A stretch of DNA of 35,055 bases, taken from the NCBI GenBank assembly GCA_903970555.1, contig CAJCJD010000236.1:1-35055 (forward strand), given 5' to 3'. The DNA is from Vulcanimicrobiota bacterium. GTDB lineage: Bacteria > Pseudomonadota > Gammaproteobacteria > Xanthomonadales > Rhodanobacteraceae. Position 1 is the stretch's first letter, and each line of letters begins with the position of its first letter. Below are positions 24,973-32,951 of the stretch, one piece after another. Under the pieces are notes generated by a model. That model worked only from the letters and a program-made list of their open reading frames with translations, was not told the origin of the DNA and searched no databases. The position numbers and the translations under genes are program-made.

Positions 24973-24996
24973 ATTCACTGGAAAGGTTAAGTAAAC

Positions 24997-26094
24997 ATGT
25001 CAAAAGTTCGCGTCCTGGTAGTCGATGATTCCGCACTCGTGCGGAAGCTGCTGTCGGCCATGCTCGATTCCGATCCCGGTATCGAGGTCGTCGGCGTGGC
25101 TGCCGACCCGCTGATTGCCCGCGACAAGATCAAGCAGCTCAATCCCGACGTGCTGACGCTCGACGTGGAAATGCCGCGCATGGACGGCTTGACCTTCCTG
25201 GAAAACCTGATGCGCCTGCGGCCAATGCCGGTGGTGATGGTTTCCTCGCTGACCGAGCGTGGTGCGGAAGTGACCTTGCGTGCGCTGGAAATCGGTGCGG
25301 TGGATTTCTTTACCAAGCCATCCAGCGATCTGGCCAGTAGTTTTGCCGACAGTGCGCAGGAAATCTGCGCCAAAGTGAAACTGGCTGCGCTCACCCGGCC
25401 GCGCGCGTATACGACCGTGCAGAAACTCGACGTGCCGCCACGGCTCACCGCCGACGCGGTGCTGCCGCGTTCGCAGTCGCCGGGCACGCGCGGTAGCAGT
25501 CGCATCATTGCGGTGGGTGCTTCCACCGGCGGCACCGAAGCGATTCGCGTCCTGCTCGAAGCGATGCCGCCCGATGCACCGTCGATCGTCATCACGCAAC
25601 ACATCCCCGCGGCATTCAGCGGTCCGTTCGCCACACGCATGAACAACTGTTCGGCCATGCGCGTGTGCGAGGCGCGTGACGGTCAGCCGATCCAGCCTGG
25701 TCACGCCTACATTGCGCCTGGCGGCGAACATCTGCTTGTGATGTGGGATGGCGCCAAGCATGTTTGCCGGCTGCACGATGGTCCGCAGGTCAATCGGCAC
25801 AAGCCCAGCGTCGATGTGCTTTTCCGTTCGATGGCCGCCAGTGTCGGCTCCGCCGCGATCGGCGTGCTGTTGACCGGCATGGGCGACGACGGCGCGCGCG
25901 GATTGCTGGAGCTGCGCGAAAGCGGCGCGCCCACGCTGGTGCAAGACGAAGCCAGTTCGGTGGTGTGGGGCATGCCAGGCGCCGCCTGGAAGCTCGGTGC
26001 CGCCGACGAAAAGATGGCGCTCGAACAGATCGCTGCGCGCTTGCTGGTACTGGCGCAACAACCCTCGGTCGGCGCGCGCCGCGCCGCTTCCTGA
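24997..26094 (+). CDS. cheB: Protein-glutamate methylesterase CheB
   Basis: A 365-residue CheB. The receiver domain (about residues 1-125) has D10-D11, phosphoacceptor D56 in [12 protein letters not shown], and the lysine in FFTKPS. The methylesterase domain carries the catalytic triad S176 (VGASTGG), H202 (TQHIPAAF) and D298 ([10 protein letters not shown]). It removes methyl groups from receptors after phosphorylation by CheA. Upstream spacing to cheD is 167 bases, filled by the composite hairpin element, unlike the tight spacing elsewhere in the operon. The ribosome site is weak (AAAGGTTAAG about 8 bases upstream). Confidence 0.97.
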   Translation: MSKVRVLVVDDSALVRKLLSAMLDSDPGIEVVGVAADPLIARDKIKQLNPDVLTLDVEMPRMDGLTFLENLMRLRPMPVVMVSSLTERGAEVTLRALEIGAVDFFTKPSSDLASSFADSAQEICAKVKLAALTRPRAYTTVQKLDVPPRLTADAVLPRSQSPGTRGSSRIIAVGASTGGTEAIRVLLEAMPPDAPSIVITQHIPAAFSGPFATRMNNCSAMRVCEARDGQPIQPGHAYIAPGGEHLLVMWDGAKHVCRLHDGPQVNRHKPSVDVLFRSMAASVGSAAIGVLLTGMGDDGARGLLELRESGAPTLVQDEASSVVWGMPGAAWKLGAADEKMALEQIAARLLVLAQQPSVGARRAAS

Positions 26095-26110
26095 CGTAAC
26101 GGAACACCTT

Positions 26111-27295
26111 ATGTCCGCTATCACGCTTCCCTTCGCTTCGCGCCCGGTGATTGGCATCGGCGCCAGTCTCGTGGCACTGCTGCTGAGCCTCATCTGGAAT
26201 CCCATCTGGATGGCGCCGGTACTGATTACCGCGCTATGCGCAGTATGGATATTCGAATGCCGCCGACTGGCCGCACCGACCATCGTGGTTGAGACAGCTA
26301 TCGACCCCGACAACGCGCCCGTACGCGAAGCGCTGGAAGATGTGCGCGGAGCATTGGTCGACGAACTGGGGCACGCATCGCGCGAGTTGCATCAGGCGCT
26401 GGACCTTCTGCGTGACGCGGTATCCGAGCTGGGCGGCGGTTTCGACGGTTTGTCGCACAAGACGGGCATGCAGCAGTCGTTGCTCAAGCAGATCATCGAC
26501 GTGCAGAACGGCGGCGTATCGGTGCAGGATTTCGCAACGCGTACCGGCGATCTGCTGGAACACTTCGTTGGACTGATCGTGCAACTATCGCGCGAAAGCC
26601 TGCGCATCGTTTACCGCATCGACGGCATGTCCAAGGAAATGGATGCGGTGTTTGCGTTGCTCAAGAACGTCAATACGATCGCCGAGGAAACCAATCTGCT
26701 GGCGCTCAATGCGGCCATCGAAGCGGCACGCGCCGGTGAGGCAGGGCGTGGTTTCGCGGTGGTGGCAGGGGAAATTCGCAATCTCGCCAGCCACTCGAAC
26801 CAGTTCAACGAACAAATCGGCAGTCACGTCGAACGCGCGCGCATTGCGATGGAGCAGGTACGCGATCTGGTTGGCGAGATGGCCTCGCAGGATCTCAACG
26901 TGGCGCTATCGGCCAAGGGCGGGATCGACGCGATGATGGCGCACGTGACCGAAAGCGATGCGCGCGCCAGCGCGGTCGCCGACCAGGTTGTCGAGATCAA
27001 TCGCGGCCTCGGTACTGACGTTTCGACCACCATCCGCTCGCTGCAATTCGAAGACATCTTGAGCCAGCTGCTCAACCAGACGCGCACACGCCTGGTCGAA
27101 CTTCAAGGCGTCGCTGCAGAGACTACGCGTGATATCCAGACGCTTGCCTGTGAGTCCGTCGATGCGCAAGTGCTACGGCAGCATTCCGACCGCGTACGCG
27201 AGCGGCTTGCACTGCAACGCGAGAAGGCACGCATCCGTTCGCGTGGGCCCGCCTTGCAGAACACGATGGATGCCGGCGAAATTGAACTGTTTTAA
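26111..27295 (+). CDS. Membrane-anchored methyl-accepting chemotaxis protein without sensor domain
   Basis: A 394-residue MCP-like protein. Two hydrophobic segments lie close together (about residues 12-48) with almost no periplasmic part. A cytoplasmic helical stretch follows and then the signalling tip [20 protein letters not shown]. No HAMP domain is evident. It ends GEIELF and has no x-W-x-x-F tether. It probably senses an internal or membrane state, or forms part of the array structure. The ATG at 26111 is 16 bases after cheB; the frame stays open upstream to 25997 inside cheB. The stop overlaps the ribosome site of the STAS gene (TTTAAGGAG). Confidence 0.88.
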   Translation: MSAITLPFASRPVIGIGASLVALLLSLIWNPIWMAPVLITALCAVWIFECRRLAAPTIVVETAIDPDNAPVREALEDVRGALVDELGHASRELHQALDLLRDAVSELGGGFDGLSHKTGMQQSLLKQIIDVQNGGVSVQDFATRTGDLLEHFVGLIVQLSRESLRIVYRIDGMSKEMDAVFALLKNVNTIAEETNLLALNAAIEAARAGEAGRGFAVVAGEIRNLASHSNQFNEQIGSHVERARIAMEQVRDLVGEMASQDLNVALSAKGGIDAMMAHVTESDARASAVADQVVEINRGLGTDVSTTIRSLQFEDILSQLLNQTRTRLVELQGVAAETTRDIQTLACESVDAQVLRQHSDRVRERLALQREKARIRSRGPALQNTMDAGEIELF

Positions 27296-27307
27296 GGAGT
27301 GATTGCC

Positions 27308-27613
27308 ATGAATCTCAATGTCCAACACGACACCGAGCAGGATTGCCTGACCCTGCAATTCGGCAACCACTTCGACTTCAGCGTGCATCGCCAGTTTCAC
27401 GAAGCCTGCCTGGGTCAACGCAAGCCATCGCGCAGCTACGTGATCGACCTGGGCGAGGTCGATAGCATGGATAGTTCGGCGCTCGGCATGCTTTTGTTGT
27501 TGCGTGAGCACGCTGGTGGCGATCGTGCCGAGATTAGCATCGTCAACGCAAGTAGCGCGTTGCGTGGGACCTTGCGCGTGGCGGGTTTCGATAAGCTATT
27601 TACGCTGCATTGA
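27308..27613 (+). CDS. STAS-domain protein (SpoIIAA-like) closing the chemotaxis operon
   Basis: A 101-residue single STAS domain: Y-V-I-D-L-G-E-V-D-S-M-D-S-S-A-L-G-M-L-L-L-L at residues 44-65, the classical SpoIIAA phosphorylation motif with S56 as the likely phosphosite, then the expected V-N-A-S-S-A-L-R-G-T-L-R-V-A-G-F-D-K-L-F. Proteins of this kind bind anti-sigma-factor kinases or other switch partners. No kinase is encoded nearby. An AAGGAG ribosome site 8 bases before ATG 27308 decides the start over GTG 27299. It is probably cotranslated with the short MCP before it. Confidence 0.9.
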   Translation: MNLNVQHDTEQDCLTLQFGNHFDFSVHRQFHEACLGQRKPSRSYVIDLGEVDSMDSSALGMLLLLREHAGGDRAEISIVNASSALRGTLRVAGFDKLFTLH

Positions 27614-28018
27614 TGCGACTCAGCAAGGCACCGACGCCTCGGCGTGGAAGATGCGTAGTTGCCTAGTTATAGAGACGTCATAGGTGTGCTTTTGATGTTT
27701 CGACACATCAACGAGCAGATATATCAGTTGTGCACTTCTCGCAATGATGTGCCTATGGCGTTCGCTGTCGGGTAGCCGGACGTGATTGCGCAATGCATTC
27801 AGTCCGGGATCGTAGGTATCTAACTTCGGCGTTAGCCTAGCCGTTCGCCAATATCGTGGACGGCGTCGTTGGCCTCAGTGAGCTCAAGCGGCGCTTGTCT
27901 GCCTGGAGCGCCTCTAGGCCTGTCATTGGCGATTCCGCGCTGAGTTCTCTCATTTCGCGTTCGCCGCTGCTGGATTAGTGCGATGCAGCGAATGCAATGA
28001 TTTATAGAGAGCGATGCC
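27614..28018. other. Gene-free gap after the chemotaxis operon
   Basis: About 400 bases, less GC-rich than the surroundings, with no convincing gene on either strand. It holds a small hairpin TTGATGT (27692-27698) with ACATCAA (27705-27711) and a short CTAAC/GTTAG inverted pair near 27820-27836. Neither has a T tract. Two short frames (plus strand ending near 27978; minus strand 27832-28020) have no recognisable product and no ribosome site. It may be a decayed gene, but I cannot identify one. Confidence 0.5.
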
Positions 28019-28052
28019 AAAAAAAGGCCGACGGCAGGTAGATGCCGTCGGC
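28019..28052 (-). terminator. Intrinsic terminator of the small secreted protein gene
   Basis: On the minus strand GCCGACGGCA pairs with TGCCGTCGGC over 10 bp (28027-28036 with 28043-28052) around a 6-base loop, followed directly by a run of seven T. It lies about 30 bases after the stop codon at 28084. This is a textbook Rho-independent terminator. Confidence 0.9.
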
Positions 28053-28083
28053 AGGTTCACACGCACGTTTATATCTAAAGGGA

Positions 28084-28446
28084 TTACCAGGCGCGAACGT
28101 CGACCACGCTGACGGAATAGCTCTGCATGTCCGACTGGTAATGCAGCAGACGCCCCAGGTCGAAATCAACCGACTGGCCGGGGCTGATGTTGGTGGTGCC
28201 AGCGGGCCAGCCTTCCTTGGTGGCCAGCACGTTGCCGGAACCGTCCTTCGCATCGACGCGAACTTGCGCGGCGGCGGCGGAGGTACAGTTGTTGACCAGC
28301 TTGCCCTTCACGCTCAAGCGGGTGGCGATGCCAGTGCCAGTGGCGCTGACCTTGACGTCTTGGATGGCGAAATCAGTAGCCGCGCATGCTGCGTGGGCGG
28401 CGATGGGGGCGACCATTAGCGCGGTCGCGGCGAGTAGCATTTTCAT
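28084..28446 (-). CDS. Small secreted protein of unknown function
   Basis: A 120-residue protein with a clear signal peptide (MKMLLAATALMVAPIAAHA, cleavage about residue 19). The mature part has two cysteines (ACAAT near its start and VNNCTS) that could form a disulfide, and a beta-rich pattern with I-Q-D-V-K-V and V-K-G-K-L-V-N-N-C followed by P-G-Q-S-V-D-F-D-L. This resembles FxLYD-like secreted folds, but the match is loose. No catalytic motif is seen. A FliA-like promoter lies 51-78 bases upstream and a strong terminator follows, so it is a single-gene unit. A frame start 30 bases further upstream (28476) is unlikely because it would prefix the signal peptide. Confidence 0.8.
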   Translation of the reverse strand: MKMLLAATALMVAPIAAHAACAATDFAIQDVKVSATGTGIATRLSVKGKLVNNCTSAAAAQVRVDAKDGSGNVLATKEGWPAGTTNISPGQSVDFDLGRLLHYQSDMQSYSVSVVDVRAW

Positions 28447-28496
28447 AGGTCTCAGTTCTCCGGCCGGGGGTGCCACACGAAAGCGGCTCGGATGGT

Positions 28497-28524
28497 GTAT
28501 CGGCAGGAGAAGCGGTCAACTTTA
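28497..28524 (-). promoter_or_regulatory. Possible FliA (sigma-28) promoter for the small secreted protein
   Basis: On the minus strand TAAAGTTG is followed by 12 bases and then GCCGATAC. 14 of 16 consensus positions match, but the spacer is one base longer than the usual 11. The predicted transcript would start about 44 bases before the ATG at 28446. No good sigma-70 alternative is visible: TTGACC is present, but no -10 box lies at 16-18 bases. The spacing makes this less certain than the other three FliA sites. Confidence 0.5.
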
Positions 28525-28559
28525 GGCCTGGAGACGAACAAGCCGGGTTTCGCGCAGAC

Positions 28560-28587
28560 AAAAAAATCCCCCGAGTTGCCTCGGGGG
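28560..28587 (-). terminator. Intrinsic terminator of the outer-membrane protein gene
   Basis: On the minus strand CCCCCGAG pairs with CTCGGGGG (8 bp, loop of 4), followed by A and seven T. It lies about 50 bases after the stop at 28636 and separates this gene from the secreted protein gene downstream on the same strand. Confidence 0.9.
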
Positions 28588-28635
28588 ACGGGGCTTGCTG
28601 GCCGAGCGCCGAAAGGCACCGCGGCTTGGTCGTGC

Positions 28636-29268
28636 TTAGAAGCGGTATTCCACCGAGGCGGAGTACGCGGCAACGTTGGCGCGCGAATGCGACACGCCGA
28701 TGTTGTCGAAGCTGGTGCTGTTGCCAGCCTGCAGGCGGTAGTTGTCGTAGTTCAGGCCGACGCTGAAGTTGTTGGTCACGTCGTAACCCACGCCCACACC
28801 GGCGTACAGGCCATTGTTCCAGGTCTTGTAGCGGTCGCCGCCGAACGCGTCGATGGCGTCGAACTTGGTCTGCGAGCGCATGTAACCGGCGTGCGCCGTC
28901 ACGAACCAGGCCTGGTAGAAGTTGTACTTGGCGTTCACGCCGACAGTGGCGGCGCGCGGCTTGACCGAGAGCTGGCCGGCGTTATCGGCGTACTTGGGCT
29001 GACCCAGGTACACGTAGCCGATTTCCGGGCCGACCAAGCCGTTCCAGCGCCAGCCGAAGCGGACGTTCTGGAACACGCCGTGATCGTGGTTCAGCACGTT
29101 GCTGTCGACGCGGTACTGGCTCTGGCCGAGCTGACCGGCGACGAAGAAATTATCCTGCCAGTTGGTGCTGGCGGCGGGGGTGCTTGTGTCACCCGCATGG
29201 GCGGCCTGGCTCAGCACGGGGGACAGGGCGAGGGCGGCCAAGGCGGCCGAGAGGGCTAGCTTATTCAT
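28636..29268 (-). CDS. Outer-membrane beta-barrel protein, OmpA/OmpW-like small porin family
   Basis: A 210-residue protein with a signal peptide (about residues 1-25, MNKLALSAALAALALSPVLS then QAAHA). The mature part is a series of alternating amphipathic strands rich in Tyr, Gly, Asn and Trp (for example VRFGWRWNGLVGPEIGYVYLG, ATVGVNAKYNFYQAWFVTAHAGY, NGLYAGVGVGYDV) and ends in the sequence SVEYRF with terminal Phe, the usual signal for barrel insertion. About eight strands fit. The start at 29268 is preferred to 29280 because GGAG lies 6 bases upstream. It is monocistronic with its own terminator. The transported substrate, if any, is unknown. Confidence 0.85.
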   Translation of the reverse strand: MNKLALSAALAALALSPVLSQAAHAGDTSTPAASTNWQDNFFVAGQLGQSQYRVDSNVLNHDHGVFQNVRFGWRWNGLVGPEIGYVYLGQPKYADNAGQLSVKPRAATVGVNAKYNFYQAWFVTAHAGYMRSQTKFDAIDAFGGDRYKTWNNGLYAGVGVGYDVTNNFSVGLNYDNYRLQAGNSTSFDNIGVSHSRANVAAYSASVEYRF

Positions 29269-29584
29269 GGAGGACTCCATCTTCTTTGTTTTAGACCGTC
29301 GCAGCGATGGGGAAGTCGCTACGAGGGACCGCGCGGGGTTACGCGGCGTAACATGATTGTAACATCCGTCTTACACCAAACTTTCTGCCACCTTCGCGGG
29401 CGCGGTCATGGTTCAGCTAGCTGATTGCGCGTTCAGGGACGCGTGATCGCCGGAGAGCTTGACGCCGCAAGGCGTAGCGCGTGACCTCTGGCAGGGGGGC
29501 AGGATGCATAGACGTCGCTAGCATCGTGGTCTTACGCCGCCTTCACATTCATGTTGACGGCCTGTACCGCGCCAGGAGACCACC
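29269..29584. other. Divergent intergenic region with a possible promoter for the outer-membrane protein
   Basis: About 316 bases between the minus-strand outer-membrane protein and the plus-strand M61 peptidase, with no gene. On the minus strand an extended -10-like TGTTACAAT (29356-29364) lies about 90 bases upstream of the start; no good -35 is seen. A perfect dyad GTTACG-CGG-CGTAAC (29338-29352) covers the predicted transcription start and could be an operator or a 5' hairpin. For the peptidase I found only the AGGAG ribosome site at 29574-29578. Confidence 0.4.
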
Positions 29585-31489
29585 TTGAACCGCCATCCGC
29601 TTGCCGCCGCCATCCTCGCCACCGCGCTGGGATGCACCGCTTTCGCCGTCTACGCCGACGACGTGCCCGCTCCGCAGAACGTGCCTTACAGCGCAGGGAC
29701 GCTGAAGATCGATGTCGATGCCACCGATATCGCCCATCGCGTGTTCCGCGTGCACGAAGTTGTGCCGGTGGCACCGGGTCCGCTTACCTTGCTTTATCCG
29801 GAGTGGATCCCTGGCAACCATTCGCCGACCGGTCCGATCGACAAGTTCGCCGGCCTGGTGGTGAAGGCCAACGGCCAGACGCTGCCGTGGACGCGCGATC
29901 AGTACAACGTCTACGCCTTCCACGTCGACGTGCCGCAAGGCGCCACGTCGGTGGACGTGGAGTTCCAGTACCTGTCGCCGCAGGACATGCGCCAGGGCCG
30001 CGTGGTGATGACGCCGGAAATGCTCAACCTGCAGTGGAACACCGTGACGCTGTACCCGGCCGGTTACTACGCGCGGCAGATCCAGACCGATCCCAGCGTA
30101 AAGCTGCCGTCGGGCTGGCAGTTCGGCTCGGCGCTGGACGTCGCCTCGCAGGATGGCGACACCGTGCATTTCAAGGCGATCAATTACGACGACCTGGTCG
30201 ACTCGCCGATTTACGCCGGCAAATACTTCAAGCGCGTGGATCTCGACCCGGGTGCGAGCACGCCGGTGCACATGGACATCGTTGCCGATGATCCGAAGTA
30301 CCTTGAGATCACACCCGAGCAGGTGAAGGTCCATCAGGCGCTGATCCAGCAGATGTACAAGCTCTACGGCGCGCATCACTACAACCACTACGACTTCCTG
30401 TTCTCGCTCAGCGACAAGATGAGCGGCAACGGTCTGGAACATCATCGTTCCAGCGAAGACGGCACGCCGAGCGGCTACTTCACCGAATGGGACAAGAGCT
30501 GGATCATGCGCGATCTGCTGTCGCATGAATTCAACCATTCGTGGGACGGCAAGTATCGTCGCGGTGCCGACCTGGCTACGCCTAACTTCAACGTCCCGAT
30601 GGGCGATTCGCTGTTGTGGGTCTACGAAGGCCAGACGCAGTTCTGGGGTGAGGTAATGGCTGCACGTTCGGGCTTGTGGAGCAGCGACCAATTCCACGAC
30701 ATGATCGCCGCTGTCGCCGCAACTTACGACAAGGGGCGCCCTGGCCTTGCCACCTGGCGCAACGTGCAAGACACCACCAATGATCCGACCATCGCACTGC
30801 GTCGCCCGTTGCCGTACCGCAACTACCAGGCCAGCGAGGATTATTACTCCGCCGGCCAGATGATCTGGCTCGATGTCGACGGCAAGCTACGTGAGCTCAC
30901 CGGCAACAAGAAGACCATCGATGATTTCGGCAAGGCTTTCTTCGGCGTCAATCCGGGTGCGTGGGATGTCGACACCTACACCTTCGATGATGTGGTGAAG
31001 ACGCTCAACGACATCGCACCGTACGACTGGAAGAGTTATCTGCGCACGCGCCTGGACGGTCACGGCCCGCTGATTGGCGGTCTGGATTCGCACGGTTGGA
31101 AACTTGTCTACACCGACAAGCCCTCTGCGGCAGTCAAGGCGGCCGAAGCCTTCCGTCACACGGCCGACCTCACCTACTCGTTGGGCTTGTCCATCGGCAA
31201 GGATGGCGCGATCAACGATGTGTTGTGGGATGGCCCGGCGTTCAATGCAGGTCTGTCGCCCGGCATGACGATCGTGGCGATCAATGGCCACAGCTACGAT
31301 CCGGATGCTGCGAAAGACGCGGTGATCGCAGCGGCGAAGGACAACAGCCAGACCATCGAGCTGCTGGTGAAGAACTTCGACGAGTACAAGACCATCCGCA
31401 TCGACTACCACGGTGGCCTGAAGTACCCGCACCTCGAGCGCGACACCAGCAAGCCCGACACCCTGGGCCAGCTGATCAAGGCTCGCTAA
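29585..31489 (+). CDS. Secreted M61-family metallopeptidase with PDZ domain
   Basis: A 634-residue protein starting at TTG, with AGGAG 6 bases upstream and a signal peptide (about residues 1-24, MNRHPLAAAILATALGCTAF). The N-terminal beta domain has Y-P-E-W-I-P-G-N-H-S-P-T-G-P-I, typical of M61. The zinc motif H-E-F-N-H (H314, E315, H318) sits in LLSHEFNHSWDGKYRR, with E348 in WVYEGQTQFWGE as the likely third ligand. A PDZ-like domain (about residues 530-600; LGLSIGKDG and GLSPGMTIVAINGHSY) ends the protein. M61 enzymes are glycyl or related aminopeptidases acting in the periplasm. It is a single gene followed by a GC-rich hairpin. Confidence 0.93.
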   Translation: MNRHPLAAAILATALGCTAFAVYADDVPAPQNVPYSAGTLKIDVDATDIAHRVFRVHEVVPVAPGPLTLLYPEWIPGNHSPTGPIDKFAGLVVKANGQTLPWTRDQYNVYAFHVDVPQGATSVDVEFQYLSPQDMRQGRVVMTPEMLNLQWNTVTLYPAGYYARQIQTDPSVKLPSGWQFGSALDVASQDGDTVHFKAINYDDLVDSPIYAGKYFKRVDLDPGASTPVHMDIVADDPKYLEITPEQVKVHQALIQQMYKLYGAHHYNHYDFLFSLSDKMSGNGLEHHRSSEDGTPSGYFTEWDKSWIMRDLLSHEFNHSWDGKYRRGADLATPNFNVPMGDSLLWVYEGQTQFWGEVMAARSGLWSSDQFHDMIAAVAATYDKGRPGLATWRNVQDTTNDPTIALRRPLPYRNYQASEDYYSAGQMIWLDVDGKLRELTGNKKTIDDFGKAFFGVNPGAWDVDTYTFDDVVKTLNDIAPYDWKSYLRTRLDGHGPLIGGLDSHGWKLVYTDKPSAAVKAAEAFRHTADLTYSLGLSIGKDGAINDVLWDGPAFNAGLSPGMTIVAINGHSYDPDAAKDAVIAAAKDNSQTIELLVKNFDEYKTIRIDYHGGLKYPHLERDTSKPDTLGQLIKAR

Positions 31490-31499
31490 CGCCAATCAC

Positions 31500-31523
31500 C
31501 CCGCCCCCTTCCGAGGGGGCGGG
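31500..31523 (+). terminator. GC-rich hairpin after the M61 peptidase
   Basis: CCCGCCCCCT (31500-31509) pairs perfectly with AGGGGGCGGG (31514-31523) around TCCG. The stem is very stable, but it is followed by CTTGG rather than a T run, so it is at best an imperfect intrinsic terminator or an mRNA-end protector. It lies 11 bases after the stop codon. Confidence 0.55.
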
Positions 31524-31583
31524 CTTGGCCAGGAACCACGCCCATGCGGAATCTCACGCGTGGGCGCGTTCCCCCAACTCCGC

Positions 31584-31589
31584 TATACT
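31584..31589 (+). promoter_or_regulatory. Possible -10 box for tRNA-Arg
   Basis: TATACT lies 59 bases before the mature tRNA and is followed by a C-rich discriminator (TCCCCTCCGC), as is common for stable-RNA promoters. No convincing -35 hexamer lies 16-18 bases upstream, so this is a weak call. Confidence 0.3.
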
Positions 31590-31647
31590 TCCCCTCCGCT
31601 CTGGCGCGCACCCTTCGGGTCACCCATGCCAGCGCGCTGCACACCAC

Positions 31648-31724
31648 GCGCCCGTAGCTCAGCCGGATAGAGTAGTGGCTTCCGAAGCCATTGGTCGGGG
31701 GTTCGAATCCCTCCGGGCGCGCCA
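31648..31724 (+). tRNA. tRNA-Arg (anticodon CCG)
   Basis: A 77-base cloverleaf. The acceptor arm GCGCCCG pairs with CGGGCGC, the D arm has AGCTCAGCCGGATAGAGT, and the anticodon arm is GTGGC-TTCCGAA-GCCAT, giving CCG in the loop. The T arm has GGTTCGAATCC. The 3' CCA is encoded. CCG reads CGG arginine codons. It stands alone, with no other tRNA within the window and no visible duplicate of its 3' end that would mark an integrated element. Confidence 0.97.
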
Positions 31725-31851
31725 CTTCCCTCGTTTATCGTTCCGGCGACTGCTGGCTACAGATTGCTCATGGCGTGCGCATTGTCATAGGCAAGTCGCA
31801 ATGGGCCATCGTATATTTTGTGCAGCCGACTAACCGACCCTATTGCGAGCC

Positions 31852-32595
31852 ATGAATCGCTGGAAAGCCGCCTCCATCCATCTATTGATCAGCGTCGTAT
31901 TGGCCGCACTGACCGGTGCATTGCTCTACTTCGTCTGGTTTCCCTCGCCGTACTTCGCCGCCGCCGGAGCCAGCGGATTGATCTTGCTGTTGATGGGTGT
32001 CGATGTCTGCATCGGACCACTGCTCACGCTTCTGGTCGTCAATCGCAATAAGGCGCGTAGATTGTTGCGGCTGGATCTGACCATCATCGGCGTACTGCAG
32101 GCCATCGCCTTCGGCTACGGGCTGCATGTGATCATTGGCGCGCGACCCGTGTTCATCGTTGCCGAAGTGGATCGACTGGTGATGGTGTCAGCCGAGCAAC
32201 TTACCGATGCCGACCTGGCCAAAGGCAGCCGCCCGGAATTTCGCCAACGCTCGCTGACCGGACCGGTATTGGTGGGTGCGCTTCCGCCCAAGGGCGTCGC
32301 GTCTGGCGACTTCGCGATGCAGGTCATGAGAACCGGCAAAGATATCGATCAACTGCCCCAGTATTATTTGCCTTACGACCAAGCGATAGACGCCGTGATG
32401 AAGCGCGCAAAGCCGCTGTCATCACTTAACAAGGCAACAGATTCGCAGCGAGCCTATCTCGATCGGCTGCAGGCAGCCACACCTTCGCAGACACTTGAAG
32501 TATTGCCAGTCCAGCGCGGCGACCATAGCTACGCGGCAATCATGTCACCCGTAAGCAAGCGCCCGATCGCGGTACTACCTATCGACGCTTGGTAA
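31852..32595 (+). CDS. TfpX/TfpZ-family type IV pilin accessory protein (orphan)
   Basis: A 247-residue protein. Three hydrophobic segments lie in the first 100 residues (about 8-30, 36-62, 75-97), with MNRWKAASIHLLISVVLAAL, a VGADVCIGPLL-like segment (here GVDVCIGPLLTLLVVN) and A-F-G-Y-G-L-H-V-I-I-G-A-R-P-V-F-I-V-A-E-V-D-R, the pattern of TfpX/TfpZ and FimB accessory proteins. The rest is a periplasmic domain. Such proteins influence pilin assembly or glycosylation and are usually encoded next to pilA. No pilin gene lies within this window. The ATG at 31852 gives the family N-terminus; the TTG at 31843 is three codons upstream. The ribosome site is weak. Confidence 0.85.
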   Translation: MNRWKAASIHLLISVVLAALTGALLYFVWFPSPYFAAAGASGLILLLMGVDVCIGPLLTLLVVNRNKARRLLRLDLTIIGVLQAIAFGYGLHVIIGARPVFIVAEVDRLVMVSAEQLTDADLAKGSRPEFRQRSLTGPVLVGALPPKGVASGDFAMQVMRTGKDIDQLPQYYLPYDQAIDAVMKRAKPLSSLNKATDSQRAYLDRLQAATPSQTLEVLPVQRGDHSYAAIMSPVSKRPIAVLPIDAW

Positions 32596-32951
32596 CGAGG
32601 CATGGCGCGATCAGCTTGCTAAGCGACAGGCGCGATTCGCACATCGTGATCGAGGACGGATCGCTGGTCGATGTCATTTGGACTGGATGAATGCGCGACA
32701 TTGAGAGTCCAGAACGATTGCATCTGATCCAGGGTGCAAACAGTCAATGATAACGCGTTGACACATGGGCGGATCAACGAGCTATCGCTGGCGTGAATTC
32801 GGCTTGACGTGCCGGACGCTGCCGCGCCCATAATCGCTTGCTTTACTGGGCGGCAACGCGACGCCTGGCCTCAGCCGTTGACTAGCAACGGTATCGAAGA
32901 CCGGAACGTTTAGAGCGGTCGTCGTCCTACTATTTAGTGAGAGGTGAAGCC
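32596..32951. other. Intergenic region with a possible sigma-70 promoter
   Basis: About 356 bases without a convincing gene. TTGACG (32804-32809) and CATAAT (32829-32834) resemble sigma-70 boxes, but the spacer is 19 bases, longer than ideal. They lie about 118 bases before the hydrolase start and are the best promoter candidate for it. A minus-strand frame at 32619-32831 has no recognisable product or ribosome site. Confidence 0.35.

Noticed and set aside
27818..27838. CTAAC-TTCGGC-GTTAG, reminiscent of an integron attC core
   Set aside because: The GTTRRRY core is not met (GTTAGCC), no partner core lies at the expected distance, and there is no cassette array or integrase.
32619..32831. 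70-codon minus-strand frame between the TfpX-like gene and the hydrolase
   Set aside because: No ribosome site, signal or family resemblance, and it overlaps the only candidate promoter of the hydrolase.
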